The notes: generated by a model from the letters alone, not told the origin. Positions 28,021-37,455 are shown, numbered from the stretch's first letter. The stretch is 37,935 nt of DNA from Pseudomonadota bacterium (GCA_963205245.1 CAUJIB010000045.1:1-37935), one strand, 5' to 3'. Translations and numbers: made by a program.

Positions 28021-28161
28021 TCAGGCAACCATATTATAGGTTTTTATGTAAGTAAATATAAATTAATAATAATAAATAAGCCTTAAATAAAATTGTTGCA
28101 TAGCAGCATAAATTTTGCCATTATGTCGCAGAGTTATTTTTCATTACTGCGAGCCGAGATT

Positions 28162-29502
28162 ATGAAAAAAAATATAAATAATTCCAGTGTGCTTGCTTTC
28201 TTATCGATTATTTTTATGTTGCTTAGCGGCACTGTCTTTGCACAGGAAGCGGCATCCTCTGCACTCGTCCTTGATTCCGGTAATACGGCGTGGATGCTGG
28301 TTTCTAGCTTGCTCGTGCTGATGATGACCCTGCCGGGGCTTGCCCTTTTTTATGGCGGTATGGTGCATAAAGACAGCGTTCTTGCCGCGCTTATGCAGAG
28401 TTTTGTATCCGCTACCTTGGTAACGGTGTTGTGGGTGATTTTTGGATATTCGCTGATTTTTACAGAAAATAACGGTCTGATTGGTGGTCTTGATAGATTG
28501 TTTCTTGCCGGTATAGGTAAAGATACGCTTCATGATTCAGTACCTGAAAGCGTATTTACGATGTTCCAGATGACCTTTGGGATTATTACTTGTGCCCTTA
28601 TCTTCGGTTCAGTAGCAACGCGTATCAAGCTCTCATCCGCTATGGTTTTTATTGCAGTTTGGTTCACGCTGGTTTATGTGCCGATAGCGCATTGGGTGTG
28701 GGGGCCAAAAGGAATGCTCGGCGGTTTGGGCATTGATGGTTATGCGGGGCTGCTTGGCTTTGGTGTGACGCTTGATTATGCCGGCGGGACAGTAGTCCAT
28801 ATTAATGCCGGTATTGCTGGTCTGATAGCTGCTATTATGTTGCAGAACCGTAAAAGTTTTGATGCCCGCTCCAGAAGAATGGCACAGCCTTATAATATCG
28901 TTTTCAGCGTAATTGGCGCTTCCTTATTATGGGTGGGCTGGTTTGGCTTTAACGCCGGTTCGGCAATTAGTGCCGGTGGCAATGCCGCAATGGCCATGCT
29001 TACCACGCAAATAGCTGCGGCAACAGGTTCGTTGTCATGGATGATGATTGAATGGAAAACCAGCAAAAAACCTAGCGTAATCGGCATTATTTCCGGTGCG
29101 GTTTCAGGTTTGATTGCTATTACCCCTGCTTGCGGTTTTGTTGGTGTCGGTGGCGCGCTTGTTATCGGTGCTCTGGCTGGTATTGGCTGTTTTTATGCTT
29201 GCCGTATAAAATTCAAATATAATTTTGATGATTCGCTGGATGTGTTTGGTGTCCATGGGGTGGGCGGTATCATCGGCGCGTTGCTTACCGGAGTTTTTGC
29301 GGTTAAGGAAATTGGCGGGGTTGATGGTAGTTTTAGCCAGTTCTTGGCACAATGTGAAGGTGTAGCGGTTACTATTATATATTGCAGTATCATGAGCTAT
29401 ATAATTATAAAAATTATCGATGTAACCATGGGGCTGCGCATAGACCCTAAATTTGAAGATGAGGGTTTGGATTTGTTAATCCATGGCGAAAAACTGCATT
29501 AG
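28162..29502 (+). CDS. amt: Ammonium transporter
   Basis: Inner-membrane Amt/Rh-family channel for ammonium uptake. Counting from the ATG at 28162 (446 residues), there is a cleavable signal sequence (about 1-27, ending TVFAQ), as in many Amt proteins, followed by about eleven membrane helices. Pore residues are in place: D205 and H213 in DYAGGTVVHINAG, the partner H365 in VFGVHGVGGIIGALLTG, and WVGWFGFNAGSA between them. I preferred this start over an upstream one (28093) because it yields a normal signal peptide and has GAG upstream. The usual partner gene glnK is not adjacent on either side. Confidence 0.95.
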   Translation: MKKNINNSSVLAFLSIIFMLLSGTVFAQEAASSALVLDSGNTAWMLVSSLLVLMMTLPGLALFYGGMVHKDSVLAALMQSFVSATLVTVLWVIFGYSLIFTENNGLIGGLDRLFLAGIGKDTLHDSVPESVFTMFQMTFGIITCALIFGSVATRIKLSSAMVFIAVWFTLVYVPIAHWVWGPKGMLGGLGIDGYAGLLGFGVTLDYAGGTVVHINAGIAGLIAAIMLQNRKSFDARSRRMAQPYNIVFSVIGASLLWVGWFGFNAGSAISAGGNAAMAMLTTQIAAATGSLSWMMIEWKTSKKPSVIGIISGAVSGLIAITPACGFVGVGGALVIGALAGIGCFYACRIKFKYNFDDSLDVFGVHGVGGIIGALLTGVFAVKEIGGVDGSFSQFLAQCEGVAVTIIYCSIMSYIIIKIIDVTMGLRIDPKFEDEGLDLLIHGEKLH

Positions 29503-29561
29503 AGTATTCTTATTTTCGCTCTACACTTCGTTATCAATAGTTTCGTATAAATTTACAATTT

Positions 29562-30338
29562 TTACCTGCTGAATCCTTTATGGTTTGCGGATTGTTTTGC
29601 AATCTTATCAACATATTTTTCCTTGTGCAGATAGGCATTTAATCGTTTCAAGGAATCCTTATCATCTAAGTCAATCTGCCCAAACCATGTGGTATTGGGT
29701 AGTGATATTTTTTCCAGTTTATTGTTATGCTCGTTCAGTAATAATTCTTTTCCTATATTGCTATCAGATATTGCCCAGACCTTTCTAGGGTCATCAGATT
29801 TTAATGCTTCTTCCACTATCTTGATGGCAGCTGAATTTTTATAAATCGTTTCATTGTTTATTACAGTCGGCAGTTTTTTTCTTATCTCTATTTTCAGCCT
29901 ATGCCAGCTTTCTTTGGTAGGAATAGCACCGCATTTTGCCCAAAAATATGCACCGACCCTATAGCCTGCTTTGAGGTTGATCTTGCTAACGCCACATTCC
30001 TTATAGGCTTCAATCATATTAGAAAGAAGGTTGCGAGCAAAATTCTTATCATTATTTTCGGTAGGTGATTGTATATAGCCAATCAACCCTTCGCCATTAT
30101 CCTGTATCCACCAGCGAGCACACGGTGTGTTATTACAGCAGTGGACTTTGAACCCTCTTAAGTCATTTACCTTAAAGGGGTTGCCGTCTTTATGTTCACC
30201 GTCATCAGCAAGATATTTATTTTTTACATCTTCTTCACTTATTTCAAGAACTCTGGAATTTGGCAGGTCTTTGCCAAGAATATGAGTTATCTGGCGCCAT
30301 TGCCTGCGTGATAAATCATTTATATCCAGATTCTTCAT
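29562..30338 (-). CDS. Hypothetical protein, possible GNAT-like fold, 258 residues
   Basis: No firm family. There is no signal peptide. Features seen: a cysteine cluster HCCNNTPC (66-73) before ARWWIQDNGEGLIGYI; a helix and strand NMIEAYKECGVSKINLKAG; then VGAYFWAKCGAIPTKESWHRLK (128-149), and a late segment WFGQIDLDDKDSLKRLNAYL. The GxYFWAKxG pattern after a strand recalls acetyltransferase-like (GNAT) domains in some phage and polymorphic-toxin proteins, from memory and without a search. It lies 25 bases downstream of argG on the same strand and may share its transcript. A 7-base inverted repeat (30331-30337 with 30348-30354) includes the start codon, and no ribosome site is evident. Confidence 0.65.
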   Translation of the reverse strand: MKNLDINDLSRRQWRQITHILGKDLPNSRVLEISEEDVKNKYLADDGEHKDGNPFKVNDLRGFKVHCCNNTPCARWWIQDNGEGLIGYIQSPTENNDKNFARNLLSNMIEAYKECGVSKINLKAGYRVGAYFWAKCGAIPTKESWHRLKIEIRKKLPTVINNETIYKNSAAIKIVEEALKSDDPRKVWAISDSNIGKELLLNEHNNKLEKISLPNTTWFGQIDLDDKDSLKRLNAYLHKEKYVDKIAKQSANHKGFSR

Positions 30339-30363
30339 ACAAATAAGTGAAGAAGCACAAAAA

Positions 30364-31572
30364 CTACTTTATCCGATTCAGCAACCTCAGTCTTAGCGCA
30401 TTTAATTTAATAAATCCTGCAGCGTCTTTCTGGTCATATGCGCCGGCATCATCTTCAAAAGTCACATGCTTTTCGCTATATAGGGATTTTGGCGATTTGC
30501 GCCCGTCAACTGCCACACTGCCTTTATAAAGTTTCAGGCGTACAGTGCCGCTTACATTTTCCTGTGACTTATCAATCAGGGCTTGTAGCATTTCGCGTTC
30601 AGGACTCCACCAATAGCCGTTATAAATAAGTTCGGCGTAGCGTGGCATTAGCTCATCCTTAAGATGTCCTGCGCCCCTGTCCAATGTCAGGCTTTCCATA
30701 GCACGGTGGGCAGCAAGAAGTATAGTGCCACCCGGAGTTTCATAAATTCCGCGTGATTTCATACCAACATAGCGGTTTTCAACAAGGTCAAGGCGGCCAA
30801 TGCCGTTTTCCCCGCCAAGCCTGTTAAGTTCGGTAAGCAAAGTTGCGGGGGACATTTTTACACTATTGATCGCCACCGCATCGCCACGTTCAAATTCTAT
30901 TTCAATAAAAGTGGCTTTATCAGGCGCATTTTCCGGTGATACAGATCGGATAAACATATCCTCATGCGGCGCTTCCCATGGGTTTTCCAAAACTTTGCCT
31001 TCATAGGAAATATGCAGCAAATTAGCGTCAGTAGAGTAGGGAGCTTCGCCGCGCTTGTCTTTGGCAATAGGTATCTGGTGTTTTTCTGCATATTCGAGTA
31101 GCTTGGTGCGGCTGGTTAAATCCCATTCACGCCATGGCGCAATTACTTTAATGTCAGGTTTTAGTGCGTAATATCCCAGTTCAAAACGTACTTGGTCGTT
31201 ACCTTTGCCTGTTGCACCATGCGCCACAGCGTCTGCCCCTGTTTTGATGGCATTTTCAATCTGTTTTTTAGCAATTAACGGGCGAGCGATAGATGTGCCG
31301 AGCAAATATACGCCTTCATACACCGTATTAGCGCGAAACATAGGGAATACATAGTCACGCACGAATTCTTCACGCAGGTCCTCAATAAAAATCTCTTTAG
31401 CGCCCATCATCTCAGCTTTTTTGCGGGCTGGCTCTACTTCTTCGCCTTGACCAAGGTCGGCGGTAAATGTCACCACTTCGCAGCCATAAGTATCTTGTAA
31501 CCAGCGTAGGATAATGGAGGTATCCAACCCGCCGGAATAAGCTAGAACTACTTTTTTAATTTTTTGTGACAT
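30364..31572 (-). CDS. argG: Argininosuccinate synthase
   Basis: Joins citrulline and aspartate with ATP, the penultimate step of arginine synthesis. The 402 residues start with the ATP-binding PPi loop [16 protein letters not shown] (9-24), followed by [40 protein letters not shown], and the C-terminal [12 protein letters not shown] and [10 protein letters not shown] of the family. A GGAGA ribosome site precedes the ATG. It is divergent from the malonyl-CoA decarboxylase gene across 79 bases, and its usual partner argH is not in the window. Confidence 0.97.
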   Translation of the reverse strand: MSQKIKKVVLAYSGGLDTSIILRWLQDTYGCEVVTFTADLGQGEEVEPARKKAEMMGAKEIFIEDLREEFVRDYVFPMFRANTVYEGVYLLGTSIARPLIAKKQIENAIKTGADAVAHGATGKGNDQVRFELGYYALKPDIKVIAPWREWDLTSRTKLLEYAEKHQIPIAKDKRGEAPYSTDANLLHISYEGKVLENPWEAPHEDMFIRSVSPENAPDKATFIEIEFERGDAVAINSVKMSPATLLTELNRLGGENGIGRLDLVENRYVGMKSRGIYETPGGTILLAAHRAMESLTLDRGAGHLKDELMPRYAELIYNGYWWSPEREMLQALIDKSQENVSGTVRLKLYKGSVAVDGRKSPKSLYSEKHVTFEDDAGAYDQKDAAGFIKLNALRLRLLNRIK

Positions 31573-31651
31573 CTTATTTTCTCCAGATTTTTATGTAAAT
31601 GCGAGTAAACGCATATAACAACACTTGAAATAGTGCAAGTATTAAGGCTAT

Positions 31652-33049
31652 ATGACCATTATGAAAGAAGAGAATGATTTTTTGCCGAATATGGGGATTA
31701 CCAACTGGCGTAGACGTACAGTGGTAAGCGTTTTGCGCGCTTGGCGTGAGGTAGAAGGGCTGGCAAGACACGCTATTTCCCACGATATCCGCCCTTCTGT
31801 TCCTAGGGATGATATACCTCTTTTGCTGGAACAGATGAAAAAATGTCTGGAAAGCAAAGGTGGTGAAGTAACACAACGGGCGCATACCGCTGATCTCGGG
31901 CGTATTTACTTGAAGCTTAACGAAGCAGGGCGAACAAAGTTCCTTAAATTGTTAGCAGAGGAATTCGCACCGGATAATGCTAAAGTGGTAGATCTTGCAG
32001 AAACTTACTTGAAGGCTAAAAACAATAATGAAAAGCTACGCCTTGAAATTGCTATACGTAATGCTCTCACTACACCACGCAGCGTTATTTTAAGGCAATT
32101 TACTGCACTTCCTGATGGTTTTAAGTTCTTAATAAATATGCGGGCGGATTTATTACCGGTTATAGGTGATGATATAAGTCTAAAAGGTTTAGAGCATGAC
32201 CTGAAATCCATTTTATTTTCATGGTTTGATATTGGTCTGCTGGATATGCGGGAAATTACGTGGGAATCACCAGCCGCGCTGTTGGAAAAGCTGATTGAAT
32301 ATGAGGCTGTCCATAGCGTAACATCATGGGATGATTTGAAAAACAGGCTGGATGAAGATCGTCGCGTTTTTGCCTTTTTCCACAATAAAATGCCGCTTGA
32401 GCCGTTGATATTTGTGCATGTAGCACTGGTCGAAGGAATGAGTGATAATATTCAAAGGTTGCTTGATGTAAAAAGCCCAGTAACCGAGCTTGATAAAGCT
32501 GATACGGCGATTTTTTATTCAATCTCCAACGCCCAAAAAGGATTAGTGGGAATTAGTTTTGGTAATTTCCTGATTAAGCGGGTGGTTGGCGTTCTTACCT
32601 CAGAAATGAAGAATGTCAAAAATTTTGCTACCCTTTCACCCATTCCGACTTTCTGTAATTGGCTGGATACACAGCTTGCAGATAAGGATAGTAAATTGTT
32701 GAACGGAAGTGATAAAGAATTGTTGAAATTATTGGCAACATCTTGGCATAAGGATAATAAAACATCAGAAAAATTAAAACCGCTTTTATTGCGCCTTTGC
32801 GCGCATTACCTGCTTAATGAAAAGAAATCTGGTAAGCCTCTTGATCCGGTGTGTAATTTCCATCTTTCCAATGGTGCACGGTTAGAACGTATCAATTGGC
32901 TAGGGGATGTTTCTGAAAAAGGTCTGAAACAATCGGCTGGTATGATGGTGAATTATTATTATAAATTGTCTGATATTGATGAGAACCATGAAGGATTCAT
33001 GAGTAACGGAAAAATAGTTGCAGCTAAGCAGGTGAAAGGCTACTTGTAG
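31652..33049 (+). CDS. Malonyl-CoA decarboxylase
   Basis: Converts malonyl-CoA to acetyl-CoA and CO2. The 465 residues show an all-helical N-terminal part (to about 165) and the conserved catalytic part: AVHSVTSWDDLKNRLDEDRR, FAFFHNKMPLEPLIFVHVAL, IFYSISNAQKGLVGISFGNF, FATLSPIPTF, and DPVCNFHLSNGARLERINWL with the presumed catalytic H404, followed by SAGMMVNYYY. The ATG at 31652 has an AAGG site at good spacing. No malonyl-CoA synthetase (matB) or malonate transporter gene is near, so a housekeeping role against malonyl-CoA excess is as likely as malonate use. Confidence 0.93.
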   Translation: MTIMKEENDFLPNMGITNWRRRTVVSVLRAWREVEGLARHAISHDIRPSVPRDDIPLLLEQMKKCLESKGGEVTQRAHTADLGRIYLKLNEAGRTKFLKLLAEEFAPDNAKVVDLAETYLKAKNNNEKLRLEIAIRNALTTPRSVILRQFTALPDGFKFLINMRADLLPVIGDDISLKGLEHDLKSILFSWFDIGLLDMREITWESPAALLEKLIEYEAVHSVTSWDDLKNRLDEDRRVFAFFHNKMPLEPLIFVHVALVEGMSDNIQRLLDVKSPVTELDKADTAIFYSISNAQKGLVGISFGNFLIKRVVGVLTSEMKNVKNFATLSPIPTFCNWLDTQLADKDSKLLNGSDKELLKLLATSWHKDNKTSEKLKPLLLRLCAHYLLNEKKSGKPLDPVCNFHLSNGARLERINWLGDVSEKGLKQSAGMMVNYYYKLSDIDENHEGFMSNGKIVAAKQVKGYL

Positions 33050-33114
33050 ATATTCGGTATAAATAATACGGGAATACCAGTAAAAATAACAAAAAAATAA
33101 AAAAGGGTAGGAAT

Positions 33115-33381
33115 ATGGCTACAGAGAAATCACAAAATATTCAGGATGTCTTCTTAAATACACTTCGTAAAAAAAGAATATCAGTTACTATTTTTTTAGC
33201 AAATGGTGTTAAGCTGCAAGGTAATATAACTGCCTTTGATAATTTTTCTATCTTGTTGCGCAGAGGTGTTCAGGTGCAGTTGGTTTATAAGCACACTATT
33301 GCTACAATTGTCCCTGCCGGTGAAGTAGTGCTTCATGAAGAAGATGGTATAGATACAGCAGCACAAGTGCCTAATTCTTAA
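33115..33381 (+). CDS. hfq: RNA chaperone Hfq
   Basis: Sm-like hexameric RNA chaperone that pairs small RNAs with mRNAs. In 88 residues: [21 protein letters not shown] (Sm1 start), [20 protein letters not shown], and the Sm2 motif [14 protein letters not shown] with the YKH residues of the proximal RNA site. A strong AGGGTAGGAA ribosome site precedes the ATG. hflX follows 16 bases downstream, the normal pair. In many alphaproteobacteria this pair follows ntrX; here it follows malonyl-CoA decarboxylase instead. Confidence 0.97.
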   Translation: MATEKSQNIQDVFLNTLRKKRISVTIFLANGVKLQGNITAFDNFSILLRRGVQVQLVYKHTIATIVPAGEVVLHEEDGIDTAAQVPNS

Positions 33382-33397
33382 TATTTGTAGGGAAATA

Positions 33398-34699
33398 GTG
33401 GAAATATCTTCCTCCAGTGATTTTACCAGTGAGAAAAGTACAAAACGTGCTTTTATTGTTCATCCGCATTTTAAGCAAAAATCCCGTGCTGATATGCGTG
33501 ACTCTGATTCCTGCCTTGAAGAGGCGGAAGGTTTGGCAAATGCGATTGATTTGGAGGTTGTAGAAAAAATAGCGGTAAATCTAGCAGAGGCAAAGCCAGC
33601 CACATTATTTGGCAGTGGCAAGGTGGAGGAGATAAAATCCTATATTGATTATAAAGGGGCAGGGCTGGTTATCATAAATACCCATGTAAGCCCTATTCAA
33701 CAGCGTAATTTAGAAAAAGTGTGGCAGGTAAAAGTCATTGATAGGACTGCTTTGATATTGGAAATATTTGGCGCAAGAGCCAGAACCTATGAAGGTAAAT
33801 TGCAGGTAGAGCTTGCTGCTCTGAATTACCAGAAAAGCCGTCTTGTTCGTTCATGGACTCACTTGGAACGGCAGCGTGGGGGATTTGGTTTTCTGGGTGG
33901 TCCCGGTGAATCGCAAATTGAAATAGATAGGCGTTTAATCCGTGATGAAATCGCCAAGCTTAAAAAACAGTTGGAGCAAGTAAAACGCACACGGGAATTA
34001 CAACGTAAAAACCGTCGGGCTGTTCCATTTCCGATTGTGGCACTGGTGGGATATACTAATGCTGGCAAATCAACATTATTCAATAAACTAACTGGCGCGA
34101 GCGTACTTTCCATGGATAAGTTATTTGCGACGCTTGATCCGACTATGCGTGCACTTAAGTTGCCATCGGGCGGAAAAGCGATTTTATCAGATACGGTTGG
34201 GTTTGTTTCTGATTTGCCTACTGAACTGGTGGCGGCTTTCCGCGCTACTTTAGAAGATGTTATGGAAGCAGATATTTTATTGCATGTGCGTGATATCTCC
34301 CATCATGATACGTTAGCGCAAAAACAGGACGTAGAAGAAGTATTGAAAAATCTGTTTGGCAGTGAACATTTGCCGGAAAACCTTATTGAGGTTTGCAATA
34401 AAATTGACAGAATTTCTATACCGCATAGCTTTGTAGATGATGGTGGAAAGTTATATATTTCTGCCGTTACAGGCGAGGGGCTAGACATCTTGCTTGCGCG
34501 AATTGAAGAAGAAATCAGTAAAAAATTCTTCAGGCAGGTAAGTTATAATTTACGCGCTGATGATGGTAAATCACTTGCATGGTTACATTCACACGGTAAA
34601 GTGACTGAACAGAAAATAGAAGATGAGATTATTATAGTGAACGTCCAACTTTCAGAAGATAATATAAGCCGTTTTGAGCGTATTTATGCTAAGAATTAA
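33398..34699 (+). CDS. hflX: Ribosome-associated GTPase HflX
   Basis: GTPase that binds the 50S subunit and can split stalled ribosomes. The 433 residues contain the HflX N-terminal domain (about 17-140), the glycine-rich linker GGFGFLGGPGESQIEIDRR (161-179) followed by a long basic coiled helix (180-207), and a GTPase domain with G1 GYTNAGKS (218-225), G3 DTVGF (265-269) and a NKID-type G4 in EVCNKIDRI. The start is GTG at 33398, with TAGGGAAA upstream. The next gene begins inside its last 14 bases. Confidence 0.95.
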   Translation: MEISSSSDFTSEKSTKRAFIVHPHFKQKSRADMRDSDSCLEEAEGLANAIDLEVVEKIAVNLAEAKPATLFGSGKVEEIKSYIDYKGAGLVIINTHVSPIQQRNLEKVWQVKVIDRTALILEIFGARARTYEGKLQVELAALNYQKSRLVRSWTHLERQRGGFGFLGGPGESQIEIDRRLIRDEIAKLKKQLEQVKRTRELQRKNRRAVPFPIVALVGYTNAGKSTLFNKLTGASVLSMDKLFATLDPTMRALKLPSGGKAILSDTVGFVSDLPTELVAAFRATLEDVMEADILLHVRDISHHDTLAQKQDVEEVLKNLFGSEHLPENLIEVCNKIDRISIPHSFVDDGGKLYISAVTGEGLDILLARIEEEISKKFFRQVSYNLRADDGKSLAWLHSHGKVTEQKIEDEIIIVNVQLSEDNISRFERIYAKN

Positions 34700-35471
34700 C
34701 AGGTGGTTGGTAGTTGGTTGGTGGTTGTTTATTGTAAGTCCTTCCTATGCTGCCGTACTTAATTTGCCAACTGTAACAGTTATGGCAGACCATAATTTAG
34801 GGGTGGCGGTTATAGAAATTGCTAGGGATTACTCCAGATCAAAACAGGTTGTAGTTAACAATTCTTTTGCTTCACAGGGAGCACAGCAGACACAAATAAG
34901 TGATGGTGCAGCTGCGGATATACTTATTACTTCGAAAGAAGTATGGATAGACAATCTAAAATTACAGGGGCTTATTGATATTTATTCACAAATAAAATTG
35001 GCAAGGGACAGCTTGGTTCTTATTGGATCTGTCAATTCTGATGTTAGAAATAAAGAAAATGATAGTTTTCCAGTGTATGATATTATTAAATCAGGAGATG
35101 GAGAACATAGCTTGTTGCTTGGAAATCCTGAATATTTAATGGGAGGTATTTATGCTAAAGAGGCATTGCGCAACTTAAACGTAGCAGATGATTTAGAGCC
35201 ATATATTTTATATGTCAAAACTATTGATGATATGATGAATTCTATAAAGGAAAGAGAAAATTTTGCAGTGTGTTTTAATAGTACGGCTATTGCAAATAAT
35301 GATATAAAAATAATAAAGCAAATTCCAGAAACTGCACATAGCCCGATTATTTATAATGCAGTGGTTATAGCTGGCGATAATATGGATGAAGCCAGAAAAT
35401 TTTTAGAATATCTAAAAACAAAAGAGGTAAAGAATATTCTAAAAAAACACGGCTTTATAGTTGAAGATTAA
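34686..35471 (+). CDS. ModA-like periplasmic substrate-binding protein
   Basis: Secreted binding protein of the type used for molybdate and similar oxyanions. Counting from the ATG at 34686 (261 residues), a signal peptide covers about 1-22 (ending SYAA), then a two-lobed binding fold: TVTVMADHNLGVAVIEIARDY, SFASQGAQQTQISDGAAADILITS, LARDSLVLIGS, LLLGNPEYLMGGIYAKEAL and the terminal IIYNAVVIAG with FLEYLKTKEVKNILKKHGF. The fold matches ModA, but the usual AASL oxyanion motif reads ADHN, so the ligand is uncertain. No modB or modC is adjacent. Its start overlaps hflX by 14 bases. A TTG at 34674 is a possible earlier start. Confidence 0.8.
   Translation: MLRINRWLVVGWWLFIVSPSYAAVLNLPTVTVMADHNLGVAVIEIARDYSRSKQVVVNNSFASQGAQQTQISDGAAADILITSKEVWIDNLKLQGLIDIYSQIKLARDSLVLIGSVNSDVRNKENDSFPVYDIIKSGDGEHSLLLGNPEYLMGGIYAKEALRNLNVADDLEPYILYVKTIDDMMNSIKERENFAVCFNSTAIANNDIKIIKQIPETAHSPIIYNAVVIAGDNMDEARKFLEYLKTKEVKNILKKHGFIVED
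34702..34727 (+). other. G-rich tract able to form a two-layer G-quadruplex
   Basis: Within the signal-peptide codons of the ModA-like gene lies a G/T-only stretch (one A) with six GG pairs. Its core GGTTGGTAGTTGGTTGG (34707-34723) has the same GGTTGG-loop-GGTTGG layout as the thrombin-binding aptamer. It lies on the coding strand, so both DNA and mRNA could fold, about 16 bases after the start codon. It may simply result from Trp, Val and Gly codons. Confidence 0.4.
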
Positions 35472-35505
35472 TTTTTATTGATACTCTAATCTATAATTTT
35501 CTAAT

Positions 35506-37455
35506 CTAACGTGAGTTATCATCATCGTTATCATTGCTATCCTGTGGTAGTTCTTCTGCACCTTCACTGTTGTCTGGTATATTATCTTCAGGTTGCTCAT
35601 TTTGTGGATTAGATTTTTCCGGTGTCGGGGTACTTGGTTTTTCTATGGCTGGATCTATTCCTGCTTCTAACTGTTGTACCCTTAGCAGTATATCCCTTGC
35701 AACAGGCGCCGCCGCCGCCGCGCCGCCGCCGCCATGTTCTATGGCAACACAGCACGCATATTTAGGATTATCTACTGGTGCGAATCCCACGAATAAAGCA
35801 TGATGTCTAGCTTCCCACGGAATTAAATTTTGGTTTTGTCCGCGCTGTATAATTTTCCTTACCTGCGAAGTCCCAGTCTTGCCAGCCATAGCAAAACGTG
35901 AATCAGTTATGCGCTTTCCATAAGCAGTTCCATGTTGGCTATTGGTTACTGCCGACATAGCATTCATGTTTATTTTAAGAATATCTTTGCTTAGGTCAAT
36001 ATTCGGGAATTCTGGGTTTTCCTCACCTTCAGGAACGTAAATGCGTGGAGTTATTTTTTTCCCGCTTGCCATGCGCGCTGTCATTACTGCAAGCTGCAGT
36101 GGGGTTGTAAGAACATAACCTTGTCCAATGGAACAGTTAATAGTATCACCAGCTGTCCAGCGTTGTTTATAGCGTTTCATTTTCCATGCTTCGCTGGGAA
36201 TAATACCCAATTTTTCGCTTATAAGTCCTAAGTTATGAATTTCTCCCAAGCCGAACCGGTGTGCCATTTCTGCTATTTTCTCAAAACCAAGTTTTTGGGC
36301 AGTAGAATAAAAAAATGTATCGCATGATTGCTCAATTGCTTCATGATAGTGTACTGTTCCATGCCCACCTTCTTTCCAGCAATTAAAACGGTGAGTACCA
36401 AGGAAGAAATGTCCGGGGCAATATACAGTGCTGGATGGTGTAATAATTCCAGCTTCTAAAGCTGCCATTCCCACTAGCATTTTGAAAGTAGAACCGGGAG
36501 GGTATTGTCCGGTGATAGCTTTGTTGAGTAACGGAGCTTTTTTGTCTTTAGATAGTTCTTTCCAATATTCACTCGTTATTCCCACACTAAAAACATTCGG
36601 GTTAAATGCTGGTAGTGAAACCATAGTAAGTACGTTGCCTGTAGCGATTTCCATTAATACCACGCTAGCACTTTCAGTCTTTACCAAATCTGCCGCGTAG
36701 TTTTGCAGGTCAATATCAATTGTAAGTTTTATATTCTCACCGGGAATGCTTTCTGTTTTCCCGACTTCACGCACTGGCATGCCATGTACGTTTACCTCTA
36801 ATTGTCTTACTCCTGCTGTACCGCGCAGTCTGTCTTCCAGCATTTTTTCTACACCGTTTTTACCAATCTTGAAATCTGGCAGGCGCATCAACGGTTGGTC
36901 ATCAGCCGATAATTCACTTTCTGTAACCGCACCTATATAACCAAGTAGATGGGCTGCTTTATCCAGCAGCGGATAATAACGGATCTGTCCAATATCTACC
37001 ATTGCCCCCGCCAGATCCATCATATTGAGTTCTATAAGTGATACTTCATCCCAAGTCAGATGGTCTTTTATCATGTCTGGCATAGCGGCAGTAGAAACCC
37101 TTACCTTTTCCAAAGCTTTAAGCTTTTTTTCAGGAATTTCTATCATGGTTTTTAGTTTCTCAAGGGTGCTTTGAAATGATTGCTGTGTTATAGTACTATA
37201 ATCAATAAACAGGCGGTAATTAGTTTCGCTATTGGCAAGCTGGATGTTATTTCTATCTAATATATTACCGCGGGCAGGGGCAACCAGTTGTAATTTTATA
37301 CGGTTGTTTTCTGACAATGTGGCATATTTTTCGGCATTCATAAATTGCAGATAATAAAGCCTGCTGGCAAGTGTAGAAAAAGCCGCGAGCTGTATACCAC
37401 CAAAGATTAGTGCACGCCTGCTGAAGATATATTGCTTTTCATTATCTTTAGCCAT
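35506..37455 (-). CDS. mrdA: Penicillin-binding protein 2 (peptidoglycan transpeptidase MrdA)
   Basis: Cross-links peptidoglycan during cell elongation. The 649 residues show a short cytosolic start, one membrane anchor (about 13-33), the dimerisation domain with RGNILDRNNIQLA (62-74), and a transpeptidase domain with the active-site S322 in PPGSTFKM, the second motif S377-C-D379 and KTGTS (526-530). The HGGGGAAAAAPVARDIL segment near 574-590 is the usual PBP2 end and is encoded by an unusually GC-rich run. A 45-residue acidic, Pro and Asn-rich tail follows and is probably disordered. It overlaps mreD by 8 bases. rodA, usually next, is absent: the downstream neighbour is the convergent ModA-like gene. 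Confidence 0.96.
   Translation of the reverse strand: MAKDNEKQYIFSRRALIFGGIQLAAFSTLASRLYYLQFMNAEKYATLSENNRIKLQLVAPARGNILDRNNIQLANSETNYRLFIDYSTITQQSFQSTLEKLKTMIEIPEKKLKALEKVRVSTAAMPDMIKDHLTWDEVSLIELNMMDLAGAMVDIGQIRYYPLLDKAAHLLGYIGAVTESELSADDQPLMRLPDFKIGKNGVEKMLEDRLRGTAGVRQLEVNVHGMPVREVGKTESIPGENIKLTIDIDLQNYAADLVKTESASVVLMEIATGNVLTMVSLPAFNPNVFSVGITSEYWKELSKDKKAPLLNKAITGQYPPGSTFKMLVGMAALEAGIITPSSTVYCPGHFFLGTHRFNCWKEGGHGTVHYHEAIEQSCDTFFYSTAQKLGFEKIAEMAHRFGLGEIHNLGLISEKLGIIPSEAWKMKRYKQRWTAGDTINCSIGQGYVLTTPLQLAVMTARMASGKKITPRIYVPEGEENPEFPNIDLSKDILKINMNAMSAVTNSQHGTAYGKRITDSRFAMAGKTGTSQVRKIIQRGQNQNLIPWEARHHALFVGFAPVDNPKYACCVAIEHGGGGAAAAAPVARDILLRVQQLEAGIDPAIEKPSTPTPEKSNPQNEQPEDNIPDNSEGAEELPQDSNDNDDDNSR

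Noticed and set aside
27948..28161. Sigma-54 promoter before amt
   Set aside because: A TTGCA occurs near the start, but no GG lies at the required distance upstream.
35704..35734. GC-rich GCC-type triplet run in mrdA as foreign or unstable DNA
   Set aside because: It encodes the Gly/Ala segment conserved in PBP2 proteins (HGGGGAAAAAPVARDIL), so protein constraint explains it.
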